DNA of 64,000 nucleotides from Bacteroidota bacterium (GCA_030706635.1 JAUZOD010000008.1:43670-107669), one strand, 5' to 3'; shown: positions 53,610 through 63,835, counted from the first letter of the stretch. Notes: a model not told the origin generated them from the letters alone. A program made the numbers and translations.

Positions 53610-54860
53610 GGCCTCAAATTTTTTAACGATCACACAAGCATTATGCCCCCCGAAACCGAAGGTGTTGCTCAGTGCAGCGTTAACTGGTCTTTTTTGAGAC
53701 TTGAGAAAAGTAAAATTCAGGCGGGGATCCAGATCGGGATCATCGGTAAAGTGATTGATGGTAGGGGGAACGATATCGTGTACCACACTCATGATACAGG
53801 CGATAGCTTCCACTACGCCGGCAGCGCCAAGACAATGACCGGTCATGGATTTGGTAGAGCTGATATTGATTTTGAGCGCATGTTCTCCAAATACATCCAT
53901 GATGGCCCTTATTTCGGAAATATCCCCGAGTGGTGTTGAGGTGCCGTGGGTATTGATATAGTCAATATCAGCCGCCGTCATACGGGCATCCCGCAAAGCG
54001 GCATTCATTACATTCTTCGCGCCCAGGCCCTCAGGATGTGGCGCTGTGATATGGTGCGCATCGGCGGTAGCACCACATCCGGCGATCTCGCAATATATTC
54101 TGGCGCCCCTGGCCCGTGCATGTTCGAGCTCCTCCAGGATAACGGCTCCGGCGCCCTCCCCCATAACAAATCCATCCCGGTCTTTATCGTAAGGCCGGCT
54201 GGCCGTTTTAGGGCTGTCATTTCTTTCACTTAAGGCCTTCATGGCGTTAAATCCTCCAACACCCGCTTCACTAATCACACTTTCTGCCCCTCCCGCCAAA
54301 ATAATGTCGGCCATACCCAAACGGATCAGGTTGAAAGACTCCATAATGGCATTCGTGGATGAGGCGCAGGCGCTGACCACTGCAAAATTGGGTCCCCGGA
54401 AACCATGACGCATGGAGATTTGCCCTGCCGCAATGTCCAAAATCATTTTCGGAATGAAAAAAGGATTATAGCGCGGCGTACCGTCTCCTTTTGCAAAATG
54501 CACCACTTCCTCCTGAAAGGTGATCAGACCGCCGATACCGCTGGCGAATACGACGCCCACCCGGTCGGGGTCCACATTTTGTTTATTGATTCCGGCATCA
54601 GCTACCGCCTGATCGCTAACACCTACCGCCGTCTGGGCAAAACGGTCCAGTTTGCGTGATTCCTTTTTTTCGAGAAAACTGAGCGGATCAAAATTTTTCA
54701 GTTCGCAGGCAAAACGGGTTTTGAATTTGGTTGCATCGAAGAGGGTTATGAAATCAGCGCCGGAAACACCCTGTAGCAGGGCATTCCAATAATCATTCAA
54801 ATTATTACCCAGAGGAGTGAGCGCTCCAATTCCAGTAACTACAACTCTTTTCAATTCCAT
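53601..54860 (-). CDS. fabF: Beta-ketoacyl-ACP synthase II
   Basis: VVVTGIGALTPLGNNLNDYWNALLQGVSGADFIT; SACASSTNAI; THGTSTPLGD; SMTGHCLGAAGVVEA; NTFGFGGHNA. Confidence 0.96.
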   Translation of the reverse strand: MELKRVVVTGIGALTPLGNNLNDYWNALLQGVSGADFITLFDATKFKTRFACELKNFDPLSFLEKKESRKLDRFAQTAVGVSDQAVADAGINKQNVDPDRVGVVFASGIGGLITFQEEVVHFAKGDGTPRYNPFFIPKMILDIAAGQISMRHGFRGPNFAVVSACASSTNAIMESFNLIRLGMADIILAGGAESVISEAGVGGFNAMKALSERNDSPKTASRPYDKDRDGFVMGEGAGAVILEELEHARARGARIYCEIAGCGATADAHHITAPHPEGLGAKNVMNAALRDARMTAADIDYINTHGTSTPLGDISEIRAIMDVFGEHALKINISSTKSMTGHCLGAAGVVEAIACIMSVVHDIVPPTINHFTDDPDLDPRLNFTFLKSQKRPVNAALSNTFGFGGHNACVIVKKFEANG

Positions 54861-54961
54861 AATTCGTATTGCGCGGAAAATAAATAATGTGATAAATCCG
54901 CCTTCTCGGACTTAACGCCTTCGAAAAGCGGATTAACTAACATGCGCAGCACAAGACTTGC

Positions 54962-55198
54962 CTATTTGGCGTGTTCCTCCAGGTATGCAATCGCCTGCCC
55001 GACGGTAGTAATAGTTTCTGCCTGTTCATCGGGAATTGAAATATTGAATTCCTTTTCGAACTCCATAATTAATTCCACCGTGTCAAGCGAATCGGCGCCC
55101 AGATCGTTCGTAAAAGACGCCTCATTGGTTACCTCAGCTTCTTCTACTCCTAACTTATCCACTATAATTTTTTTGACTCGTGTAGCGATGTCTGACAT
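54962..55198 (-). CDS. acpP: Acyl carrier protein
   Basis: [42 protein letters not shown]. Confidence 0.96.
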   Translation of the reverse strand: MSDIATRVKKIIVDKLGVEEAEVTNEASFTNDLGADSLDTVELIMEFEKEFNISIPDEQAETITTVGQAIAYLEEHAK

Positions 55199-55345
55199 TT
55201 TTGTAAAGTTTAGTTACGGGTGCAAAAATATAATTTTTGAACTAAACACAACCAACAAGGCAATCCAATTTTATTTTTTGATTTGGATTATATACCGGAA
55301 TTTGCAATTTCCACTGTAAGATAGCAAAAATCAACCCATTACCGC

Positions 55346-55774
55346 ATGGCGCTCAGGCTAATTGATTACGGCTCTCCGGAGTATGAACAAATGGTTCGTT
55401 TACGGTACGAAATGCTGAGAAAGCCGCTGGGCCTGAGTTTCAAAGAGGATGAACTGGAAAAGGAAAAGGGGGATGTGCTCATGGGCGCCTTCGAAGATGA
55501 CCGCATTCTGGGATGCTGCCTCCTTACCCCGGAGGGTTCCGGAACCCTCCGCCTCCGCCAGATGGCTGTGCCCAATAATCTCCAGGGTAAAGGAATCGGC
55601 CGCGCATTGATGATTTTTGCCGAAAATATAGCCCGGGACATGGGTTATCGCACCCTGATGATGCATGCCCGTATTACTGCCATCGGATTCTACGAGAAAC
55701 TGGGATATGTTAAAAAAGACGGAGAATTCACGGAACTGACTATTCAGCACGTGATCATGGAAAAAAAACTCTAA
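55346..55774 (+). CDS. GNAT family N-acetyltransferase
   Basis: LRLRQMAVPNNLQGKGIGRALMIFAENIARDMGY. Confidence 0.88.
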   Translation: MALRLIDYGSPEYEQMVRLRYEMLRKPLGLSFKEDELEKEKGDVLMGAFEDDRILGCCLLTPEGSGTLRLRQMAVPNNLQGKGIGRALMIFAENIARDMGYRTLMMHARITAIGFYEKLGYVKKDGEFTELTIQHVIMEKKL

Positions 55775-58700
55775 CTACTCTCCAACAGCCACGCTGGCTT
55801 TTAGCTCACCCGTAAGTTTTACCGCCCGGTGCATGTGCTGCATGAACTCCAGCAATTTTTTCATGCCATCCATATCACTCACCATGAGCATGAACAGTTT
55901 TCCATTCTGTTTTAACCTCGCCTTTCTGGTCTGCTCCTGAATGAAGCGCAGCAGATTCCGGAATATATCCGACTCAAAATATTTTGAATCGGGGCGATTG
56001 ATAAAATAAAGACGCACTCCTTTATCTTTAAAGATCAGCTTCTCAAAACCCATATCCACAGCCAGTTTGCGGATGCGCACCGCATCAAACAGATCATTCA
56101 CTTCTTCGGGAACCGGGCCAAACCGGTCCTGTAATTCCTGGTGAAATGCAATCAGTTCTTCTTCCGTTTCACAATTGTCTAACCGGGTATAAAGTGACAG
56201 GCGTTCCGTAATACTTTCCACATAACTATCCGGAATGAGTATCTCCAGGTCTGTATCGATGCTGCAATCCTGCGCCTGCTCCTCCTGCCGCGCAATCTCT
56301 TCCTTAAATAAATCTTTAAACGACGTTCTCTTCAATTCCCGGATTGCCTCATCCAGTATTTTCTGATACATTTCAAACCCCATTTCCACCATAAAACCGC
56401 TTTGCTCACCCCCCAGCATATTCCCCGCCCCACGAATATCCAGATCACGCATGGCGATCTGAAAACCACTCCCCAGATCGCTGTGTTGTTCCAGGGTCTG
56501 GAGCCTTTTCCGGGCATCTGCGGGCAAACTGGCCATGGATGGCGCCAGCAGGTAGCAAAAGGCCTTACGGTTGCTCCTGCCCACCCTTCCGCGCAGCTGG
56601 TGCAGATCACTCAGTCCGAACTGATGCGCGTTATTTACGATAATGGTGTTCACATTCGGAATATCCACGCCACTTTCCACAATATTGGTACAAACCAGCA
56701 CATCGTATTTTTTATCTATAAAATTCATGATCCGTTGTTCGAGGTCATGCCCTTCCATTTGCCCATGGGCATAACCGATGCTCAGATCCGGGCAAAGTTC
56801 CTGCAACAGGCCGGTGATTTCTTTCAGACCCTGGATCCGGTTATAGATGAAGAAGACCTGACCACCCCGTTCCACTTCGTAGTAAATGGCCTCGCGAATA
56901 ACATCTTCATTATATACCTGCACTTCCGTTTGGATGGGCTGCCGGTTTGGCGGCGGCGTATTGATGATGCTCAGATCTCTTGCTCCCATGAGACTGAACT
57001 GCAGGGTTCTGGGAATCGGCGTTGCCGTCAGCGTGAGGCAATCCACATTCGTTCGCAGGGTTTTTATCTTTTCCTTGTGTGCAACCCCAAATTTTTGTTC
57101 TTCGTCAATCACCAGCAAGCCAAGGTCTTTAAATTTCACCTCTTTACCCAGGATGGAATGGGTGCCGATGATGATGTCGATCCTGCCTTCCGCCAGCCGC
57201 TGATAAGTTTCCTTTTTCTCCCTGGCCGATTTAAACCGGTTCACATAATCGACGGTCACCGGGAACTCTTTGAGTCTTTCTCCAAAAGTTTTGAAATGCT
57301 GAAAGGCGAGAATGGTGGTGGGAACAAGTACTGCCGCCTGTTTCCCATCCAGACAAGCCTTAAATGCCGCCCGGATGGCTACTTCCGTTTTTCCAAATCC
57401 TACATCTCCGCAAACAAGGCGGTCCATGGGAGAAGCAGATTCCATATCCTTTTTTACATCCGCGGTGGACTTGCTCTGGTCAGGCGTATCCTCATAAATA
57501 AAAGACGCTTCCAGCTCCGTCTGCATATAATTGTCCGGCGAAAAGGCAAAGCCCTGCTGGGCTTTGCGGGCTGCATACAGTTTGATGAGATCGAAAGCGA
57601 TCTCCTTGACGCGGGTCTTCGTTTTTTCCTTAAGTTTCTGCCAGGCGTCACTGCCCAGCTTACTTACTTTGGGTGAGCTGCCCTCTTTCCCGGTATATTT
57701 TGAAATCTTATGGAGCGAATTGATGTTTACATACAGAATATCGCTGTCCTTATACAAAATCCTTACGGCTTCCTGCAACCGGCCATTCACTTCCATCTTC
57801 TGGAGACCGCTGAATATACCCACACCATGGTCAATATGCGTAACATAGTCACCGGGCTGCAATTCACGCAGCGTACGGAGGGTTATGGCCTTGCTTTTGT
57901 TATAGGCCTGTTTGATCTTATACTTGTGATAGCGTTGAAATATCTGATGATCCGTATAGCATACAATCTTCAGATCCTCGTCAATAAATCCTTCGTGAAT
58001 CGATGTGGCGACAGGATCGAACACGATGCCGGATTTCAGGTCGTCAAAAATAGTATGCAGTCTCTCCAGCTGCTTGGGATTCTCCGCAAAAAGAAATATC
58101 CTGAACTTTTTAGATTCCCAACTCTCCAGGTCGCGGATCAGCCGGTCAAATTGCCGGTTAAATACAGGCTGCGGCCGGGTGTGGAACTCAATGGAAAAGG
58201 ATCCGGGATCCGGCGACTGTGGATATCCGAATTCAATGAGGTGTTTGGATACCGTGGCTTCCTTCAGGGAATCCGCAGAAATGAAGTCCTCTGCAGATAT
58301 TGATTTTCTTAAAAGCCCCCCTTCAGCAGCATCAGTTTCTTTTCCTGATTGCGATTCAAGATATTCTTTTAGTTCCCGGGTCTGAATCTCCAGTTTTTCA
58401 AGGACAAAGCGGCGGTCATGCATCCAGATTACCGTGTTCGCCGGCAGGAATTCAAAGAGGGATATTTTTTCCTCCGTCTCAAATTGCGTTTCAATATTGG
58501 GAATAATATTTACCAGGAGAAGTCTGCGCTCACTCAATTGGGATTCGGGATCAAAAATGCGGATTGAATCCACTTCATTTCCGAAAAGTTCAATCCGGTA
58601 AGGTTTTTCATTTCCAAAAGAATAGATATCCAGAATTCCTCCCCTTAAAGCAAACTGACCCGGTTCATAAACAAAGTCAGTCCTTTCAAAGCCATAGCCC

Positions 58701-59194
58701 ACCAGGGATTCCATGAGCCCCTCCGGATCAATGGTTTCTCCGGATTTCAGGCGGATCCTGTTCCCTTCAAGGGTTTCGGGAAGCACCACTTTTTCAAACA
58801 GTGCTTCCGGATAGGTCACCATCATCTTCTTATTACCCCCACCGCTCCAGCGGGTCAGGGCTTCGGTGCGAAGCATCACATGACTGCTGTTGATTTCATG
58901 ATAGGTTTTGCTATTCTTAAAGGAAGAAGGGAAATAGAAGATATCCAGGCCTTTGCTGAGGTTTTCTATCGAATTATGCAGATAAGCCGCAGCTTCCGCA
59001 TCTTCACAAACCACCAGATGGTTGAGCTGGCTGGCCGTTTCCAGATTAAAGATGCCGGCAAGAATAAAAGCAGGGGCGCTTCCGTGGAGATTCTTCAGCA
59101 GGATGTGCTGGGGGCTGGACATGGTAATCCTGTCCCCCAATTGAAAAAGGCGGGATGAATTTTCATACAAGTTCAATAACACCTCATTGCTCAT
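55775..59194 (-). CDS. mfd: Transcription-repair coupling factor (likely start MSNEVLLNLYE; ORF extends to 59299 through repeat B4)
   Basis: GDYVTHIDHGVGIFSGL; DRLVCGDVGFGKTEVAIRAAFKA; VLVCTNIVESGVDIPNVNTIIVNNA; QLRGRVGRSNRKAFCYLL. Confidence 0.96.
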   Translation of the reverse strand: MSNEVLLNLYENSSRLFQLGDRITMSSPQHILLKNLHGSAPAFILAGIFNLETASQLNHLVVCEDAEAAAYLHNSIENLSKGLDIFYFPSSFKNSKTYHEINSSHVMLRTEALTRWSGGGNKKMMVTYPEALFEKVVLPETLEGNRIRLKSGETIDPEGLMESLVGYGFERTDFVYEPGQFALRGGILDIYSFGNEKPYRIELFGNEVDSIRIFDPESQLSERRLLLVNIIPNIETQFETEEKISLFEFLPANTVIWMHDRRFVLEKLEIQTRELKEYLESQSGKETDAAEGGLLRKSISAEDFISADSLKEATVSKHLIEFGYPQSPDPGSFSIEFHTRPQPVFNRQFDRLIRDLESWESKKFRIFLFAENPKQLERLHTIFDDLKSGIVFDPVATSIHEGFIDEDLKIVCYTDHQIFQRYHKYKIKQAYNKSKAITLRTLRELQPGDYVTHIDHGVGIFSGLQKMEVNGRLQEAVRILYKDSDILYVNINSLHKISKYTGKEGSSPKVSKLGSDAWQKLKEKTKTRVKEIAFDLIKLYAARKAQQGFAFSPDNYMQTELEASFIYEDTPDQSKSTADVKKDMESASPMDRLVCGDVGFGKTEVAIRAAFKACLDGKQAAVLVPTTILAFQHFKTFGERLKEFPVTVDYVNRFKSAREKKETYQRLAEGRIDIIIGTHSILGKEVKFKDLGLLVIDEEQKFGVAHKEKIKTLRTNVDCLTLTATPIPRTLQFSLMGARDLSIINTPPPNRQPIQTEVQVYNEDVIREAIYYEVERGGQVFFIYNRIQGLKEITGLLQELCPDLSIGYAHGQMEGHDLEQRIMNFIDKKYDVLVCTNIVESGVDIPNVNTIIVNNAHQFGLSDLHQLRGRVGRSNRKAFCYLLAPSMASLPADARKRLQTLEQHSDLGSGFQIAMRDLDIRGAGNMLGGEQSGFMVEMGFEMYQKILDEAIRELKRTSFKDLFKEEIARQEEQAQDCSIDTDLEILIPDSYVESITERLSLYTRLDNCETEEELIAFHQELQDRFGPVPEEVNDLFDAVRIRKLAVDMGFEKLIFKDKGVRLYFINRPDSKYFESDIFRNLLRFIQEQTRKARLKQNGKLFMLMVSDMDGMKKLLEFMQHMHRAVKLTGELKASVAVGE

Positions 59195-59243
59195 CCGGCC
59201 TGCAAAGGTAAGCAACCGGGGGCTTAGTTTTGGAGTATAGATT

Positions 59244-59332
59244 AATGTGAAAATGTGCTGATGTGGAAATGTGTAAATGGAAGACGCCGGTTTCCCCATT
59301 TACACATCAGCACATTTCCACATCAGCACATT
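59244..59332. repeat. Octad-armed palindromic element, family B (B4)
   Basis: AATGTGAA AATGTGCT GATGTGGA AATGTGTA AATGG ... CCATT TACACATC AGCACATT TCCACATC AGCACATT. Confidence 0.93.
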
Positions 59333-59786
59333 AATACGTCGCGGCATAGTCCACATTCACATTAACCTGTGTGACTTTGCCAGGAATTACCTTAACAGGC
59401 GCCACGTTATTCTGACCGTCAAAATAATTGGCATAGAATAAGGCGTCTTTTTTGGTGAAAAGGGAATATTGACCGGGGGGAAGCGACACCGAGAAATAAC
59501 CACTGGTATCTGATTCTGTGGTTCGAACGAGCCGGGTTTTGATACCGCTGTAAAAAGCAGACTCGTCAACGCGGGTCAGCTGGTTGAGGTTGGTCAGTTC
59601 GTAAATATATAATGTGGCCTGGATGCCCTTGGGGGGACTGAGTTTAACGTCAGGAGACGGCATCCGGTTGCCGGAAACCCAGAAGATATATCCTTCGATG
59701 CCTGTTTTTTTCGCCTGTTTGAATGCCGGAAACAGCAGAATGGGCAGCCATACGACCACAAGCATCATATGTTTTTTAGGTAGCAT
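59331..59786 (-). CDS. Secreted hypothetical protein (carboxypeptidase-regulatory-like fold likely)
   Basis: N-terminal hydrophobic segment; VRTTESDTSGYFSVSLPPGQYSLFTKKDALFYANYFDGQNNVAPVKVIPGKVTQVNVNVDY. Confidence 0.65.
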   Translation of the reverse strand: MLPKKHMMLVVVWLPILLFPAFKQAKKTGIEGYIFWVSGNRMPSPDVKLSPPKGIQATLYIYELTNLNQLTRVDESAFYSGIKTRLVRTTESDTSGYFSVSLPPGQYSLFTKKDALFYANYFDGQNNVAPVKVIPGKVTQVNVNVDYAATY

Positions 59787-59873
59787 TATGCTGATATCTA
59801 ATGAAATGGAAGGTAAATCAAAAAAGCGGGCGCTGGTTAAAAATCAGTAATTTTAAACGGTATTTATCATTTA

Positions 59874-62800
59874 ATGGACCCCATGATCCAAAAGAAGCTA
59901 ACCCCCCTTGTCCTGGTCGCGCTGTTCGTTTTTTCCAGAGTTCCTGCTCAGGTTAAAACCAATGTTGCGGAATTAAGACGGGCCGCTATTCAATCTTCTG
60001 CCAGATATCAGGAGATGGCTGCACGCCTGCTCCGCCTTTCCAAACAGAATGGATGGCCACTATTTATCTCCATGAAGGGAGGGAACCGGGCCGTATTATA
60101 CGGTATCGACCCCCGCGGTCTGCCCCTCTACGTGGCCACTAACGATAATATTATTTCGGCGGCGACCATCGGCACCAGCAAGTTATGGCCGGGCGGCAGT
60201 ACCGGACTAAATCTCAGCGGCTCGTCACCGGGTCTTAAAGGAAAAATCGCGCTCTGGGACGGCGGTAAGGTGAGGGACACCCACCAGGAATTAACGGGAA
60301 GGGTGGTTCAGAAGGACGGAGCAAGTGTTTTGAATGACCATTCCACCCATGTTTCCGGAACCCTGATTGCTTCGGGTGTTAACCCGGCGGCAAAAGGTAT
60401 GAGCTTCGGCGCTCAGCAATTACTGGCATACGATTTTAACAATGACATCACCGAAATGCTCACGGAAGCGCCAAACCTGCTGATTTCCAATCATTCTTAT
60501 GGAACCATCGCGGGCTGGAATCTCAATACAGACAACAATCACTGGGAATTTATGGGAAACCCGGGGGACACGGTGGACTATAAATTCGGATATTATAATG
60601 ATCAGGCGCAAGCCTGGGACTCAATAGCCTATAATGCCCCCTATTATCTGATCGTAAAATCTGTTGGTAATAACCGGGATGTCAACGGCCCTGCAGTAGG
60701 GCAGCCTTATTACCGGCCCAATGCCGCCGGAGTTCTGATTTCTGCCGGGAACAGACCTGCCGGCATCAGTAACAACGATGGATATGATATTATACCCACC
60801 TACGGGAATGCGAAGAATATTATGGCCATCGGGGCAGTCAATCCCATCCCCGGCGGCTATAGCCAGCCCGGTGACGTAGTACTGGCCGAATTCAGCAGCT
60901 GGGGACCTACCGATGACGGAAGAATTAAACCCGACCTGGTAGCGGATGGCATCAATGTATTATCCAGCGTCAGCACTTCGGATAACGCCTATGCTATTTA
61001 CAGCGGCACTTCCATGTCTTCTCCTGCGGCGGCCGGTTCTTCTTTCCTGCTTCAGGAATATTACGCCAAACTCCATGGAGGGGCTTTCATGCGGTCTGCA
61101 ACCCTAAAGGGCATCCTGATCCATACGGCTGACGAAGCCGGTCCCGCAGACGGCCCTGATTATCAATATGGGTACGGACTCATTGATATGCCTAAAGCCG
61201 CTTCCGTGATAACCTCAAATAATACTGATCAGTTAATTCTGGAAAATAATTTAACCAATGGAAGCAGTTTTTCCCTGCCTGTAATAGCATCAGGGAAAGG
61301 TCCCCTGGTGGTAACCCTGAGCTGGACAGATCCGGCAGGAAAAGTGGACGAAGTGAACCTGCTGAATAATCCGGCGCGTAAACTGGTCAATGATCTCGAT
61401 CTGCGGGTAATTGGTAACAGCACCACCTATACGCCGTGGATCCTGAATCGCAAAAATCCCGGCAATGCAGCCACCAACGGGGACGATACCCTGAATAACC
61501 TGGAAAAAATACAGATCAGCAACGCTATTCCCGGTAAAACATATACCCTCCAGGTAACCCATAAAGGCACACTCCAAAAGGGCGCGCAGGCTTACTCTCT
61601 CATTGCTAGTGGCGTGGGCGGACAGAATTACTGCAGCTCCGCAGCGACCAGCAGTGCCGGCACACGGATAGACCAGGTCATAATTGACAATGACAGCAAT
61701 ATTGTGACCAATCCTCCGGGCTGCACCACTTATACGGATTATACCAATAAAACCATCCATCTGCAATCTTCGCGGGCCGCATCATTCGCCGTTAAACTCA
61801 GCAGTTGTGATGCTTCCACGGCTCAGCGCGTTGTGAAGGTTTATATTGATTACAACAACAACGGCAGTTTTACAGATTCCGGAGAAATGGTTCTTGTCAG
61901 TCCCGTGCTCAGTGGCGGAAGTATTACTTATTCTTCCGGCGCCATCCCCGTTCCTGAGGGATTGAAAACCGGCAGCAGCACCCTTTTGCGGATCGTGGTG
62001 CAGGAAACCACGGATACATCGGCTGTGCATCCGTGCGGAAGTTACGGGAACGGCGAAACAGAAGACTACCGGGTACAATTTGTAGCGCCTTCCAATGATG
62101 TTGCATTGAGTGGTATTGTGGATCCGCTTCCTTCTTTCTGTCAGGCGGATTCCGAAAGAATTTCTGTCAGAATCAAAAATGCGGGAACCAGCGGTCAGGA
62201 GAATTTCCCGGTTTCGCTCAGGGTCAGCAGCGGAGGCATTACCCTCGTGGATGTATCCACCATTTATCCGGATACTGTTTTAGCCAACGGCAATTCGACT
62301 TACACCTTCCAGCCAACTTTTAACGCGGAGGCCGGGAAAACATATATTGTCACGGCCAGCACAAAACTCGCAAACGATCAGGATACGACCAACAATACCA
62401 TTACCGACACCTTGACCGTAGGTTCGGGCAGCGCAACATCGGTCACGGGCGATGCGGAGATCTGCAGTACCAATCCGCCGCAGGCGGGGTTGAAAGCAAA
62501 TGTCAGCGACAGCTCCGACGCCATATTGTGGTATGAAAGTCAAACTGCTACAACGCCCCTTGCAGCAGGCGTGCAGGCAACCACTTCTGTGATCCCCTCA
62601 GACAAAACCTATTATCTCGGGGTGAATGATCTCAATACTTCGGTCGGTCCAAAATCAAAAATGGAATTCGCCAGCGGGGGCTATAATTTCTTTCAGGGCA
62701 ATTTCATTCGTTTCAGCAACAAGGTTCCGCTCACCATTACTTCCTCGAGATTGTACGTGGGCAATGGCGGTAAGGTAACTTTTATAGTAGCAGACCTGGC

Positions 62801-63665
62801 CAGTTTTGATTCCTGTACGGGTGCTTACAGTTATTATCCCATTTCCAGTAACACCATAGATGTCTATCCCACCACACCCAATCCACAGGCCGGTGCGGTA
62901 ACTGGAAATTCAGCCAGCGATACGGGTGCAGTATTCCTTCTGAACTTATCCGTTCCGACACCAGGGAACCATGTCCTGATTATAGTAGCGGACAACGGCG
63001 CCACCTTATTCCGGAATAACAATATTACTTCGAACAACTATCCTTTCGGGATTCCTGGCGTGTTTTCCATAACCGGCAACAGCGCGATTGACCAGGCAAA
63101 TTGCAAGGACACTACATTCTATCAGAGTTATTATTATTTCTTATACGATCTGAGGCTGACCCTGAATAAATGTCCTTCCCCGCGCATTCCCGTGCTTGCA
63201 AAAACTCCAACAGCAGCCGTGATCACCCTGGCAGGAAATCTTTTATCCAGCAACTATTCATCCGGCAACCAATGGTACTTTAATGATACCCTGATTGCAG
63301 GCGCAACAGGCCCGACAGATTCCGCTTTTATTCCCGGAGTTTACAAGGATGTTGTGTTTGACAGCCTGGGCTGCTCGCTGGTCTCAAATGAAATTTCCTA
63401 TTCACTGGGAAGCGATATTGGCCTGAAAACAACACCCAATCCGAATAATGGAACCTTCCACCTTCAGTTCTATGTTGCCCAAAGTGCAAACACCGGAGTG
63501 AGCGTGGTGAATGCCCTGGGCCAGAAAATTTATGAGGCCGATTATCCCGCCTTCGGAGGCTTTTTCAGTAAAACCATTAGCCTAGGCCCTGTGAGTGCGG
63601 GCATGTATGTGCTGAAAGTACAGATTGGAGGGAAGAAGTATGTGAGGAAGATCATGGTTTATTAA
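59874..63665 (+). CDS. Secreted S8 (subtilase) family serine peptidase with GEVED-like domain and T9SS C-terminal domain
   Basis: Signal peptide; LKGKIALWDGG; NDHSTHVSGTLIASG; YSGTSMSSPAAAGSSFLLQ; GNGETEDYRVQF; CTD KTTPNPNNGTFHLQF...SAGMYVLKVQIGGKKYVRKIMVY. Confidence 0.92.
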   Translation: MDPMIQKKLTPLVLVALFVFSRVPAQVKTNVAELRRAAIQSSARYQEMAARLLRLSKQNGWPLFISMKGGNRAVLYGIDPRGLPLYVATNDNIISAATIGTSKLWPGGSTGLNLSGSSPGLKGKIALWDGGKVRDTHQELTGRVVQKDGASVLNDHSTHVSGTLIASGVNPAAKGMSFGAQQLLAYDFNNDITEMLTEAPNLLISNHSYGTIAGWNLNTDNNHWEFMGNPGDTVDYKFGYYNDQAQAWDSIAYNAPYYLIVKSVGNNRDVNGPAVGQPYYRPNAAGVLISAGNRPAGISNNDGYDIIPTYGNAKNIMAIGAVNPIPGGYSQPGDVVLAEFSSWGPTDDGRIKPDLVADGINVLSSVSTSDNAYAIYSGTSMSSPAAAGSSFLLQEYYAKLHGGAFMRSATLKGILIHTADEAGPADGPDYQYGYGLIDMPKAASVITSNNTDQLILENNLTNGSSFSLPVIASGKGPLVVTLSWTDPAGKVDEVNLLNNPARKLVNDLDLRVIGNSTTYTPWILNRKNPGNAATNGDDTLNNLEKIQISNAIPGKTYTLQVTHKGTLQKGAQAYSLIASGVGGQNYCSSAATSSAGTRIDQVIIDNDSNIVTNPPGCTTYTDYTNKTIHLQSSRAASFAVKLSSCDASTAQRVVKVYIDYNNNGSFTDSGEMVLVSPVLSGGSITYSSGAIPVPEGLKTGSSTLLRIVVQETTDTSAVHPCGSYGNGETEDYRVQFVAPSNDVALSGIVDPLPSFCQADSERISVRIKNAGTSGQENFPVSLRVSSGGITLVDVSTIYPDTVLANGNSTYTFQPTFNAEAGKTYIVTASTKLANDQDTTNNTITDTLTVGSGSATSVTGDAEICSTNPPQAGLKANVSDSSDAILWYESQTATTPLAAGVQATTSVIPSDKTYYLGVNDLNTSVGPKSKMEFASGGYNFFQGNFIRFSNKVPLTITSSRLYVGNGGKVTFIVADLASFDSCTGAYSYYPISSNTIDVYPTTPNPQAGAVTGNSASDTGAVFLLNLSVPTPGNHVLIIVADNGATLFRNNNITSNNYPFGIPGVFSITGNSAIDQANCKDTTFYQSYYYFLYDLRLTLNKCPSPRIPVLAKTPTAAVITLAGNLLSSNYSSGNQWYFNDTLIAGATGPTDSAFIPGVYKDVVFDSLGCSLVSNEISYSLGSDIGLKTTPNPNNGTFHLQFYVAQSANTGVSVVNALGQKIYEADYPAFGGFFSKTISLGPVSAGMYVLKVQIGGKKYVRKIMVY

Positions 63666-63835
63666 GTGAGATGGTAATGATGTATCGTGGATGGTATATA
63701 GTTTATGGTGAATGGGCTTCATTGGCGTATCCGCACCTGATATCATCCACTATAATCATTAACATAGTATCGGGGTATTTCACCTGATATCCATCTGCCA
63801 TGAACGATATACCATCCACGATGCATCAACCATAC
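63666..63835. repeat. Palindromic element, family C (C1), AT-rich heptad-like arms
   Basis: ATGATGTATCGTGGATGGTATATAGTTTATGGTGAATGGG ... GCCATGAACGATATACCATCCACGATGCATCAACCAT; internal GTATCCGCACCTGATATC matches the family A core on the other strand. Confidence 0.8.

Noticed and set aside
53506-53697. 63-aa ORF MSVNHRPSFTPAFARLRQAK...
   Set aside because: Translation of repeat B3 and its core; same peptide pattern as the spurious iscS N-terminal extension.
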